Part shown: piece after piece, positions 20,421-30,033 of the stretch
Numbering within the stretch: position 1 is the first letter of the stretch
How the letters are laid out: each line of letters begins with the position of its first letter
Made by a program: the position numbers and the translations under genes
NCBI RefSeq assembly: GCF_004359215.1
Contig: NC_090615.1
Location: forward strand, 3,167,725-3,201,242
Direction of reading: 5' to 3'
Source: Bremia lactucae
Taxonomy: Eukaryota > Oomycota > Peronosporomycetes > Peronosporales > Peronosporaceae
DNA length: 33,518 bases
The notes under the pieces: model-generated
Databases searched by the model: none
What the model saw: the letters and a program-made list of their open reading frames with translations, nothing else
Told to the model about the DNA's origin: nothing

Positions 20421-20980
20421 AGGACACTTAGTCCATCGATAAGCAGATCAGATTTATTTGCTTACAGAGATACCGTTGCCGACCGAATATCGGCCACGTA
20501 CTCATCTTCTCTAACGTGGACGCTAAATCTGCTTGTTTTGCTACTACGCAGATCACATAAGAACCGTTTCGGTTAGAGTTGGCAAATGTGTTATCTCAAA
20601 AATTAACTTTGGAGGCGCTATTAATAATGTGTATAAAAGCCTACGTTTGATCCGTTGATCACCAAGACGTTTGACGTCTCATATTCTTCTGGGGAATTTA
20701 TTCACGTAGGTTTCTGGGACTTATTCCTTTGTTTATTCAGGGAGAAATCTTTCGAACTGCCTCAAATTGTGGTTGCGCAATCACAGCGAGATTCTCTACA
20801 ATCGACTCTCCAGTCGATCTAGAATTTTCGTACTGTCTCTTATAGACGGCCTATTATTTTTTATTAGATATTACTCTCTAGACACGTATTATGTTTTCCG
20901 GTCCACTCGACTTATTTGAGTGGTAGACCCAGGAAGCTGCCTGTGCTTGAGCACAGTCGTCGATACAGTGGGATAGGTGG

Positions 20981-21241
20981 TCACATTGAGGTCTTGTACA
21001 ATCGTACTAATGCGCGAACCACAAGCGAAGCTATCGCACGGACGAAATACATCCACATGCTTGTTGACGCTCCAAGAAGTTTTTCATATGGCCACTGACC
21101 AACTACATGTTTCTTTACTGTTACAAATGCGCCTGTTGCTAGGCGCACTGTCATCCTTGTTAGAGGATATCGCGCTTTATAAATTTGAGTCTGCGATCTT
21201 CTAGCGATTGGCGTCTAATGAAACTGTTCGACGCCCCACAA
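20981..21241 (-). pseudogene. gypsy aspartic-protease-region remnant, copy A
   Basis: In the minus frame the sequence reads VRLATGAFVTVKKHVV, like the gypsy protease C-terminal part (R-L-x-x-G-x-x-V-x-V-x-K). The catalytic D-S/T-G is not evident. A base difference from copy B adds a stop near 21224, so this frame is shorter here. Confidence 0.4.
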
Positions 21242-22507
21242 TCGACTAGGGACTATAGAAACAATTTATTTGCCACTACAACTTTAAGGTGATGATGTTG
21301 ACCTCACCACCTGACAAGTAACACACAGTGCCTTTGCGTTAGAGCAATCTACATGAGGTCTGCAAATCCTCTTGACGTTGCTGGATTAGTAGAGCGCTCC
21401 GCAGCTACTGACCCCGATTATTTTTGACAGTCCGACTCGCCGTTGCGATTCCGCAACAGCGTCGGACTCGCGTCCTTCGCTGTTCCTTGCGGGACGTCGA
21501 TCACCTCGCTCAGTGTTTCTTGGCACTGGGCGTGGGGGCACTATATCCATAGTCGTAGTACCCTGTGTTTTATAGCGATTGCATCTTTGCAATCGTTTAT
21601 TACACAAAGAGGAAGGTTTCTCGCTCTCAATATAGCAGAGATCCGTTGTTTCGAGACTTTCGATATCTTGTCGTCTCGGTGGCTGTTTCAAGTTGAAGTC
21701 CTTGTTCCGCTATGAAGATCGCTTTTTTGTCTAGCGTCTCCAATTGAGGCGAAACAGATGAGTTTTGACGGGAACATCCGCAAGACAATTGATGGTAAGC
21801 TGTAGTTATATGGGTTATCTCGTATTCAGCTCACTAAGCAACGTGTGTGCTGGGTGTAAGCGTTAATGTCAAGCTCGCCCTGCGCGAGCCATGAAATCGA
21901 AAGACGGGTCTAAGATATCTTCTACAAACCAAACGAATGGGGTTCTGAAGCTTGAGCTGTAAGGCCAAAAATTTGGCACGACAAGTTGGACATGCTGAAA
22001 TTAATTTCGTCGCATCATCCTCAATGCGGCGACTGAAATGGCATCGTTTAATCCGACAACCATCATAACAAGAAGCTTTGCACTCGGGGACATATATCTC
22101 CAATCTTTCGGGTCGACGCGCATGCATCTGCCCGCCGCAGCATGCAGTGCTGCTGTCTTAAGAGTTCCAATTGTCAAGCACCTTTTTCCTTTTAACAGGC
22201 TTGCCTGTTGAGAGCCTTGAGTGGTGAAGCAAAGTTTCACGGGCAACGTCAAATTCATGTTAAATGAACTCGGCGAAAGACGTATGTGGGTCGTCCTCTT
22301 GGATGGCCAACATCTTTGCGCTATCGAGCTGGCCCACATACGGTCGAACTCATCCGTTCGGCTGCGTTCCATTCGAGTTCACTCAAGTGAGTTATCTGCT
22401 CACAGAAGCTTTCACGCGGGGCGTAAAGCTCGTTTCTCTTTATCGAACATGTCCGTGCTGGATGGTGTGTACGTATTCGTTGGACGGACCACGAAGGGTG
22501 CGACCAG
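21242..22507 (-). pseudogene. degraded gypsy gag region and leader, copy A
   Basis: Minus-strand frames at 22372-22001, 22127-21834 and 21691-21386 are mutually out of phase, which indicates frameshift decay. One has a Cys-rich segment (PECKASCYDGCRIKRC, then CPTC) of uncertain nature, and the 21691-21386 frame is Arg/Pro/Glu-rich like a gag tail. A frame starting near 22310 gives SFAEFI and ARETLLHHSRL, loosely gag-like. The leader next to the LTR reads CTGGTCGCACCC on the minus strand, a possible primer-binding site beginning TGG. No intact polyprotein remains. Confidence 0.45.
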
Positions 22508-22965
22508 TGTAGCAGGGTGCATTTCGCTAGTTATAGCTAACTCTATATTGCTAAAAGTGAAGGTGAAAATGCCTTCGAATACGTCACGTACACGACGTGC
22601 AGAGGATGGGTTTAAGTTGGTAATAGTTTAAGCAAATCAGAGTTAATTCTAAGAGAGACTTAGTATAGGAGAAAAAAAAACTTAATCATTATAATTTAGT
22701 CCCTACGTATTGATATCTCTTTTCAAATTACTTAATAAATTAATCGAAAATATGTATTGCGACTCATTGCTCATCGCCCATTCGCTCGCCTAGCAGGGTT
22801 TCTCGAGCCTTACGTTGAGTGAATGTTGGGAACTGTCACATTGTCCCTACCGTTTTCAGGTGTATGGTGATATTGGCGATATTTAAGAAACGTTACTCAT
22901 CTTTCTTCTCCTTTTTCTTCCTAGTATATGTCATGATGTTTATGTAATTGGGACACCCCGCTACA
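22508..22965 (-). mobile_element. gypsy LTR, copy A (with scrambled internal sequence)
   Basis: Starts TGTAGCAGGG and ends CCCCGCTACA; about 458 bp. With coding remnants on the minus strand, this would be the 5' LTR. Near 22789-22880 it departs from copy B and reads like a blend of the empty target site and the LINE 5' end, which points to a faulty consensus rather than a real allele. Confidence 0.65.
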
Positions 22966-23165
22966 CCGTTGATGTAAGTCATTAAATTTACCCTGCCAAT
23001 CGCTGCAAGACGCGCGAAGGGGGAGCCACCACTTCTACAAGGACTTTCTGTTTACGTAGGAAACAAACATTAGACAAATAAACTGTCTTCAAGCATTTGC
23101 GGCCTTTTCTGCATTATAAGGAGAAAAATTGCTGATTTTTTGCTCGATCTCAATCTCATTTTGTA

Positions 23166-23342
23166 ATGTCACTCGGGTTCCTCACCGAGTCGGCGCTCGT
23201 GCCGTCCAAGGCCAAGGAGATCAAAATTGATGCCAAGTCTCTCGTGGACCTCAAAGCTGTTGTTTTTCAAAAGGATCAAGAGAGAAGAAAAAGACTGCAG
23301 GATGCGTTGAATGTTGAGGACGATGATGAAACAACGACTAGC
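23166..23342 (+). pseudogene. truncated duplicate of the CCDC174-like gene 5' end
   Basis: Encodes the same first 59 residues (MSLGFLTESALVPSK...) as the complete gene at 27281, with the same upstream about 200 bp, and stops at the single N. The most likely explanation is an unmerged contig overlap rather than a real second gene. Confidence 0.85.
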
Positions 23343-23343
23343 N
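23343..23343. other. single undetermined base (N) joining two contigs
   Basis: The only N in the window. It lies exactly between the end of copy A and the start of copy B of the duplicated block, so it marks a join of contig ends rather than a base-calling ambiguity. Confidence 0.9.
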
Positions 23344-24062
23344 AAGGATATACCTAGAAGGCTCGGCTCAAATGTTTTACGTCCCAATCTTATGGGTCGT
23401 TAAAGACAAATCCTTGGTATAAGTATAAGGATATACCAAGGATTTGTCTTTAACGACCCATAAGATTAAAACGAAAAACATTTGAGCTGAGCCTTCTCGT
23501 CGAGGACACTTAGTCCATCGATAAGCAGATCAGATTTATTTGCTTACAGAGATACCGTTGCCGACCGAATATCGGCCACGTACTCATCTTCTCTAACGTG
23601 GACGCTAAATCTGCTTGTTTTGCTACTACGCAGATCACATAAGAACCGTTTCGGTTAGAGTTGGCAAATGTGTTATCTCAAAAATTAACTTTGGAGGCGC
23701 TATAAATAATGTGTATAAGAGCCTACGCTTGATCCGTTGATCACCAAGACGTTTGACGTCTCAGACTCTTCTGGGGAATTTATTCACGTAGGTTTCTGGG
23801 ACTTATTCCTTTGTTTATTCAGGGAGAAATCTTTCGAACTGCCTCAAATTGTGGTTGCGCAATCACAGCGAGATTCTCTACAATCGACTCTCCAGCCGAT
23901 CTAGAATTTTCGTACTGTCTCTTATAGACGGCCTATTATTTTTTATTAGATATTACTCTCTAGACACGTATTATGTTTTCCGGTCCACTCGACTTATTTG
24001 AGTGGTAGACCCAGGAAGCTGCCTGTGCTTGAGCACAGTCGTCGATACAGTGGGATAGGTGG

Positions 24063-24323
24063 TCACATTGAGGTCTTGTACAATCGTACTAATGCGCGAA
24101 CCACAAGCGAAGCTATCGCACGGACGAAATACATCCACATGCTTGTCGACGCTCCAAGAAGTTTTTCATATGGCCACTGACCAACTACATGTTTCTTTAC
24201 TGTTACAAATGCGCCTGTTGCTAGGCGCACTGTCATCCTTGTTAGAGGATATCGCGCTTTATAAATTTGAGTCTGCGATCTTCTAGCGATTGGCGTATAA
24301 TGAAACTGTTCGACGCCCCACAA
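24063..24323 (-). pseudogene. gypsy protease-region remnant, copy B
   Basis: An 86-codon minus-strand frame, open where copy A has a stop, containing VRLATGAFVTVKKHVVGQW. The motif resembles the gypsy protease region between gag and reverse transcriptase. No D-S/T-G active site is visible and the segment following is out of frame, so it is non-functional as it stands. Confidence 0.4.
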
Positions 24324-25594
24324 TCGACTAGGGACTATAGAAACAATTTATTTGCCACTACAACTTTAAGGTGATGATGTTGACCTCACCACCTGACAAG
24401 TAACACACAGTGCCTTTGCGTTAGAGCAATCTACATGAGGTCTGCAAATCCTCTTGACGTTGCTGGATTAGTAGAGCGCTCCGCAGCTACTGACCCCGAT
24501 TATTTTTGACAGTCCGACTCGCCGTTGCGATTCCGCAACAGCGTCGGACTCGCGTCCTTCGCTGTTCCTTGCGGGACGTCGATCACCTCGCTCAGTGTTT
24601 CTTGGCACTGGGCGTGGGGGCACTATATCCATAGTCGTAGTACCCTGTGTTTTATAGCGATTGCATCTTTGCAATCGTTTATTACATAAAGAGGAAGGTT
24701 TCTCGCTCTCAATATAGCAGAGATCCGTTGTTTCGAGACTTTCGATATCTTGTCGTCTCGGTGGCTGTTTCAAGTTGAAGTCCTTGTTCCGCTATGAAGA
24801 TCGCTTTTTTGTCTAGCGTCTCCAATTGAGGCGAAACAGATGAGTTTTGACGGGAACATCCGCAAGACAATTGATGGTAATCTGTAGTTATATGGGTTTA
24901 CTCGTATTCAGCTCACTAAGCAACGTGTGTGCTGGGTGTAAGCGTTAATGTCAAGCTCGCCCTGCGCGAGCCATGAAATCGAAAGACGGGTCTAAGATAT
25001 CTTCTACAAACCAAACGAATGGGGTTCTGAAGCTTGAGCTGTAAGGCCAAAAATTTGGCACGTCCGACAAGTTGGACATGCTGAAATTAATTTCGTCGCA
25101 TCATCCTCAATGCGGCGACTGAAATGGCATCGTTTAATCCGACAACCATCATAACAAGAAGCTTTGCACTCGGGGATATATATCTCCAATCTTTCGGGTC
25201 GACGCGCATGCATCTGCCCGCCGCAGCATGCAGTGCTGCTGTCTTAAGAGTTCCAATTGTCAAGAACCTTTTTCCTTTTAACAGGCTTGCCTGTTGAGAG
25301 CCTTGAGTGGTGAAGCAAAGTTTCACGGGCAACGTCGAATTCATGTTAAATGAACTCGGCGAAAGACGTATGTGGGTCGTCCTCTTGGATGGCCAACATC
25401 TTTGCGCTATCGAGCTGGCCCACATACGGTCGAACTCATCCGTTCGGCTGCGTTCCATTCGAGTTCACTCAAGTGAGTTATCTGCTCACAGAAGCTTTCA
25501 CGCGGGGCGTAAAGCTCGTTTCTCTTTATCGAACATGTCCGTGCTGGATGGTGTGTACGTATTCGTTGAACGGACCACGAAGGGTGCGACCAGG
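24324..25594 (-). pseudogene. degraded gypsy gag region and leader, copy B
   Basis: Equivalent to 21242-22507, with the same broken frames (24773-24468, 25213-25004, 25458-25087). It differs by a few substitutions and a 4-bp insertion (TCCG) near 25063, which changes the length of one frame. Next to the LTR the minus strand reads CCTGGTCGCACCCTTCG, a candidate primer-binding site. Confidence 0.45.
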
Positions 25595-25855
25595 TGTAGC
25601 AGGGTGCATTTCGCTAGTTATAGCTAACTCTATATTGCTAAAAGTGAAGGTGAAAATGCCTTCGAATACGTCACGTACACGACGTGCAGAGGATGGGTTT
25701 AAGTTGGTAATAGTTAAAGTAAATCAGAGTTAATTCTAAGAGAGACTTAGTATAGGAGAAAAAAAACTTAATTATTATAATTTAGTCCCTACGTATTGAT
25801 ATCTCTTTTCAAATTACTTAATAAATTAATCGAAAATATGTATTGCGACTCATTG

Positions 25856-25871
25856 CTCATCGCCCATTCGC
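25856..25871 (+). repeat. left 16-bp target-site duplication of the LINE
   Basis: CTCATCGCCCATTCGC, identical to 26883-26898 on the other side of the insertion. Copy A has this sequence once. Confidence 0.8.
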
Positions 25872-26882
25872 TCCCCACTGCAAACAACACGGAGATCTCT
25901 CGAGCTCCTTACGTTGGAGTGAAGGTTGGGGAACGAACACATATTGTTCCCTCGATTCCCCGATCCCAGCTGCTCGCTATCGTGTGGAAACCACCAACAC
26001 CGAAGAAACCTCACCCCATCCAACTACACCACGTTCGAGCCACAGCAGATGACATCAAGAGGTTTGTGCGACTGTGCAAACATCTGAGAAAGATACTGCT
26101 ACCGGTGTATGAAGATCTCCAGTATCGACTGGCAATGCGTCTGTTGCCAGTACGATCTCGCTTCTCTTTCCTGCGAGAGGCTCACCCGCAGATCATATAT
26201 TGCATCCGTGATGGGTGTTCTGCAGTGGAGACAGAACAACATCTGTTCTTCGAGTGCGTATTGCCCTCTGAACTATGGCTAGTGATGTTTCGTGACTGGT
26301 CTTCGTTCTTCACCTACGCCCCAAAGTGGATCGACATTGTACTTGGACGTCGACCCACACCAACTGACGAGTGGAAAGAACACATCGGCATGTTGGGAGA
26401 CCTATGGCAGATCATGCGTGCGATCGTCCTTCACTTTGTGTGGACCGTGCGCAACGACTGTCTGTTCCGACAGCGCGCACCAACACCGTTGCTACCAGCA
26501 CTCCGTGTCATCTATACGACGTTCAGCGCTCATGTACGAGCTTCCATGCGTCGTTCTCAATCTGAAGAAGACCAAGCCTCGATCAAGTGTGTATTGAAAC
26601 AACTTCGGTGTTCTCGCTCACTTGGTGGTTTTATGCAAGTCAACCCACAGTTATTCGCTGTGAGGTTCCTCAAGCAACAAATGCAAGGTTGGTTGCATCG
26701 GAGGATACAAGAGGATCGATCGTAGATTCTCCATTCTCCCTCATCGAACAACGATAGGAATCTGTATTATAGCAGATACACTGTATAATACTCTAGCTCA
26801 ATCTATACTAGCAGGCTCACAGTCATATTCTAGGTAGATTGAGAAGTCATTCCGTCTAATTCTAGTAATATAGACACTTAAA
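25872..26882 (+). mobile_element. 5'-truncated LINE (non-LTR retrotransposon) insertion, 1.01 kb
   Basis: The segment is absent from the equivalent place in copy A and bounded by identical 16-bp direct repeats, as produced by target-primed reverse transcription. It contains the end of a LINE ORF followed by about 157 bp of 3' sequence. No poly(A) tail is seen before the right duplication; the end reads ACACTTAAA. Truncation at the 5' end is typical of LINE copies. Confidence 0.8.
25874..26725 (+). pseudogene. C-terminal fragment of a LINE reverse-transcriptase ORF (zf-RVT region)
   Basis: About 283 residues are read in frame from the LINE's left edge to a stop at 26725. The open frame extends back to 25796, but that part is LTR sequence. 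The hallmark is the zinc-binding region YCIRDGCSAVETEQHLFFECVLPSELW (C-x4-C-x8-H-x4-C followed by W), known from the C-terminus of plant and oomycete LINE polymerases (zf-RVT). The endonuclease and the palm with its catalytic aspartates are missing, so it is inert. The frame is undamaged, suggesting a fairly recent insertion. Confidence 0.75.
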
Positions 26883-26898
26883 CTCATCGCCCATTCGC
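26883..26898 (+). repeat. right 16-bp target-site duplication of the LINE
   Basis: CTCATCGCCCATTCGC, identical to 25856-25871; followed by GCGCCTAGCAGGGTTTC, which continues the LTR sequence of copy A. Confidence 0.8.
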
Positions 26899-27080
26899 GC
26901 GCCTAGCAGGGTTTCTTAAAGACTTAAATAAACCGGATGAACAGAACTGTCACATTGCCACTACAGTTTTAAGGTGTATGGTAATATTGGCGATATTTAA
27001 GATAACGATAATAATCTTTATTCTCCTTTTTATTCCTAGTATAGGTAATGATATTTATGTAATTGGGACACCCCGCTACA

Positions 27081-27280
27081 CCGTTGATGTAAGTCATTAA
27101 ATTTACCCTGCCAATCGCTGCAAGACGCGCGAAGGGGGAGCCACCACTTCTACAAGGACTTTCTGTTTACGTAGGAAACAAACAATAGACAAATAAACTG
27201 TCTTCAAGCATTTGCGGCCTTTTCTGCATTATAAGGAGAAAAATTGCTGATTTTTTGCTCGATCTCAATCTCATTTTGTA
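27081..27280 (+). promoter_or_regulatory. upstream region of the CCDC174-like gene
   Basis: The 200 bp between the LTR end and the start codon, present also in copy A (22966-23165). Just before the ATG it reads CTCAATCTCATTTTGTA, close to the oomycete initiator consensus (TCATTYY with a downstream pyrimidine-rich stretch). The LTR edge is so near that it could influence transcription; this is inference. Confidence 0.4.
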
Positions 27281-28219
27281 ATGTCACTCGGGTTCCTCAC
27301 CGAGTCGGCGCTCGTGCCGTCCAAGGCCAAGGAGATCAAAATTGATGCCAAGTCTCTCGTGGACCTCAAAGCTGTTGTTTTTCAAAAGGATCAAGAGAGA
27401 AGAAAAAGACTGCAGGATGCGTTGAATGTTGAGGACGATGATGAAACAACGACTAGCTACACGGCTCTTCGTCTTGGCAAATATGCGCATCTGCGATGCG
27501 GCAACAAGCGCCAGAAGCGGTCAGGCGATAAATTCATGGACAAAAGACACTACAACAGAGGTGTAAAGATTCGCAATCAACGCGACGAGGAACTTGCCGC
27601 GAGTGAAGCCCCGAGTGAAAATGACGACGAAGCGTGGATCAAAAGATCGGCGGAGATGCTTCGGAAAAAAGCAAAACTCTACGAAGAGATTGCTAATGGA
27701 GAAGGCAGCGCTCACATCAATGACACGTGTCTAGTAGATTTTCAAGCTAAGAAAATTATGAAAAAGCCGACTGAATTTGAGGAGAAGCCGATGGTGGACA
27801 TAACAGACGAATTTGGACGCACGAAAAAGGTCGGGGCTGACAGCTCTGAGCTTGCTGCGACCTTAAGTACGCTTCACCAGCAGCGTGTTGAGGAGCTAGC
27901 AGAGAGACATTCCAATGAGGCTGATAGAGTGGTAGGAGGAGATGGTGGCAGCTTTGTGGTTTCGCAGTGGGACAAGCGCCTGAAAAGCACGGAAAAACAC
28001 CATTTGATGGAAGTGCACAAGAGAGCGACATTTGCGCAGTCGTTAGCACATCCTTTTTCAAGTGCCGGAAAAAAGAAAACAAGGAAGCAATTGCGATTGG
28101 AACGTCTACTCAAAGAACGCGAGGAATTTAATTTAAGCGAATGTATCGCGCCTACAGATTCTGCCACTGAAATTATAGCTTCTCAAAAAGCTACGGAGTT
28201 TTTAGCTGAGCTGATGTAA
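27281..28219 (+). CDS. CCDC174: CCDC174-like nuclear coiled-coil protein
   Basis: Single exon, 312 residues. Near the N-terminus SSLVDLKAELF-type wording appears as KSLVDLKAVVFQKDQERRKR. The middle has a helical segment ending RKKAKLYEEIANG and then CLVDFQAKKI, and later VDITDEFGRTKK. The same sequence of motifs (SLVDLKAELF, EEKAKLYEKMTKG, YLVDFTQKI, VDxxDSLGRSRR) is found in animal CCDC174, a nuclear protein reported to associate with the exon-junction complex. Length is shorter than the human protein (about 467). The C-terminus is basic and helical (KKKTRKQLRLERLLKEREEF). The start was chosen by the initiator-like context and the fit to the family's N-terminus. The function in this organism is unknown. 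Confidence 0.75.
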   Translation: MSLGFLTESALVPSKAKEIKIDAKSLVDLKAVVFQKDQERRKRLQDALNVEDDDETTTSYTALRLGKYAHLRCGNKRQKRSGDKFMDKRHYNRGVKIRNQRDEELAASEAPSENDDEAWIKRSAEMLRKKAKLYEEIANGEGSAHINDTCLVDFQAKKIMKKPTEFEEKPMVDITDEFGRTKKVGADSSELAATLSTLHQQRVEELAERHSNEADRVVGGDGGSFVVSQWDKRLKSTEKHHLMEVHKRATFAQSLAHPFSSAGKKKTRKQLRLERLLKEREEFNLSECIAPTDSATEIIASQKATEFLAELM

Positions 28220-29418
28220 AGTTTCTAAAGAATGACTTCAGAATCATCGACGCACAATGATATAATGGTCTTGCCATGTATACCAATAAATTTGTTCTTT
28301 TGCTAGCAACGAAATACAACTAAATATGTCGTTAGTTATTTCTGTGATAAACAAGTGAAAGTGTTAAATAACCAGTAAGAAAGAAACAGTATCAGTCACA
28401 CAAATGTGAGGCAAAAGCGAGAAAGAGGGAGCAGAGACATGATGGTGGGAGGCCGACTAATTTTTTGGAATATAGTAGGCTCACACCCGTGGGATATTGA
28501 TGTCGGGGAAGAATGGATATACTTTGAGATATCGATCACGATAGCGGCATCGCTGCCAAGCTCGATTGTATCAATGCTGCCAGTTGCCGTTCAATCTTTC
28601 TGAATTATAACAATGCACTCGTGCAGATGACTTTTTTGTAGCTTTATACAATAATTTCATAAGAGTTCAGCTTCCACGCGAAATTTGGTGCTTATCCAGA
28701 AAATTGCAGTCCAGGGTTTAGATATTGAGCGGCATTAAACTCCGCAAGTGATTTATCACGAAGGGCATTTCTTATAAGGTCGTTTTTCTCCTTTAAGCGA
28801 GTACAATCAACATATAGTTATATAAGAATTCTGCTATGCATGAATTGGCAGACATAATGTCCAGGTTGCAAATTAATTGTAGGAGCTATCTTAACCGATA
28901 GGGATAATTTGCGAACAAAATAGAGCGTATGGATGATCGAGACAAATAAATGCAAGTCTTGCTATTCTCAAATAACAACTAAAATTATTCGACACTATGC
29001 TTTCAGCATAAGTGACGTCCGTGCAGGCTTTGCTGCTTCCTCTTAAAAATTATTTAGCTGGCATCATTTTTCCGTTTGTTAGCTTGCAAGCTGACGTATT
29101 GCCTTTGCTGACACTTAGCTTTTGTTCTACTCACAGGTTCTGACGGACTAAAATACTGTTAACTTGTTATATCAGCCTTAAACGGGAAGTAAATTTGTGT
29201 TGCTCATTTTTTCGTGCACCTACAACTTGAAGTTGTTTATCGCCATATAGCCCAAGCGGTACAATAAATATCCACCCGTGCAGATAAAAAACACTTTTGG
29301 AAGATGCAACTAGTGGAATAAACACGAATAATGAATATCAATTTGCTGAATATAGAGCTGTCCTTAATCATTTTATACCACGAGAGGTATCTCTGCTTAT
29401 CTACCCCTCAAGAATTGA
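28220..29418. other. AT-rich intergenic region without a supported gene
   Basis: About 1.2 kb between the CCDC174-like stop and the stop of the minus-strand PH-like gene, so the two are convergent. A 65-codon plus frame at 28406-28603 has no recognisable motif and no splice partners I can support. No repeats or RNA genes were seen. Confidence 0.5.
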
Positions 29419-30033
29419 TCAGTCTTTCGCGACACATGGGCCTTCATAGTTAACCAACTCTTGAACAAATACTGCATCAATGTGATCGTGAATTCCTTGC
29501 ACCAGTCGCCGAAAATTTGAGTCGTTCATGTAGTGCTTCACAAGTTCTCCTACGTTACAGTCAACATTTCCCCCTTCCTTGGCTGAATGCAGCTTACAGT
29601 TTTCTACAAGCGGATCTATGCCTATGATTATTGCAATTGCAACATTTTCATTAATACTCGGTCTTCTTACATTAGTAGCCAATCTCGTACCCCAAGTTTC
29701 CAACATAGCCTTCGCTGCGCGTAGCGCCACGTCCTCATTTCGTACGCAGACTCTAATCATAGCAGTGCATCACTAAGCATCAACCCCTTTTTTGCGCTAC
29801 TACTCATACGTAAGAGTATAACCGCTGACCACCACAAGCCGCAACAATCTTCCACGAATCCGCACGCTCTTAATGCGGCTGGTCGCAATGTTGAGCACAG
29901 AAGATGAGACTGGCGATGATGGCCCCGCTTTAATTGTCAAACATTGATCGGTCAAAGACATTGTGAAGCGTCGTTGTAGCGCCTGAAGCCCCACACTCGC
30001 TCGACGTTGTCGCACGATCTGAACCTCGAACAT
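29419..30033 (-). CDS. hypothetical protein with a predicted PH-like fold, two exons
   Basis: I do not recognise this gene. Exon 1 is 30033-29810 and exon 2 is 29752-29419, joined by a 57-bp GT-AG intron (donor GTATGA, acceptor GATTAG) to give 185 residues in one frame. The ATG at 29760 inside the intron is not needed. Residues about 20-95 alternate short beta-prone stretches (FTMSLTDQCLTI, SVLNIATSRIKSVRI, LLRLVVVSGYTLTVCV) and end in a helix with a tryptophan (EDVALRAAKAMLETW), the layout of a pleckstrin-homology-type domain. The remaining about 90 residues look alpha-helical (VGELVKHYMN, FRRLVQGIHDHI). No signal peptide or membrane segment is seen. A lipid- or protein-binding role is inference from the predicted fold. 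Confidence 0.55.

Larger units (their letters stand above)
20262..23342. repeat. duplicated block, copy A (3.08 kb)
   Basis: Runs from AAGGATATACCTAGAAGGC in the hairpin to GACTAGC inside the 5' end of a CCDC174-like gene. It matches copy B (23344-27457) with only scattered single-base differences and small indels, apart from the LINE insertion site. The offset is 3082 over the first 2 kb. Copy A ends directly at the N at 23343. Confidence 0.9.
25595..27080 (-). mobile_element. gypsy LTR, copy B, interrupted by a LINE
   Basis: Ends are TGTAGCAGGG (25595) and CCCCGCTACA (27080), an inverted pair. Removing the LINE and one target-site copy leaves about 459 bp, the length of copy A. With gag and protease remnants on the minus strand to its left, this is the element's 5' LTR. 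The CCDC174-like gene starts 200 bp beyond it. Confidence 0.7.
23344..27457. repeat. duplicated block, copy B (4.11 kb, includes a LINE insertion)
   Basis: Begins with the same AAGGATATACCTAGAAGGC as 20262 and carries the same sequence through the gypsy remnant, LTR and first 59 codons of the CCDC174-like gene. The extra about 1.03 kb is the LINE plus one target-site copy. Unlike copy A, its gene continues intact. Confidence 0.9.

Noticed and set aside
25796..25873. First 26 codons of the 309-codon LINE-region frame
   Set aside because: They are LTR sequence shared with copy A upstream of the insertion and are in frame only by chance.
29753..29760. ATG at 29760 as the start of a separate 113-residue gene
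   Set aside because: It falls inside a well-formed 57-bp intron that joins the two frames; no promoter-like space lies before it.
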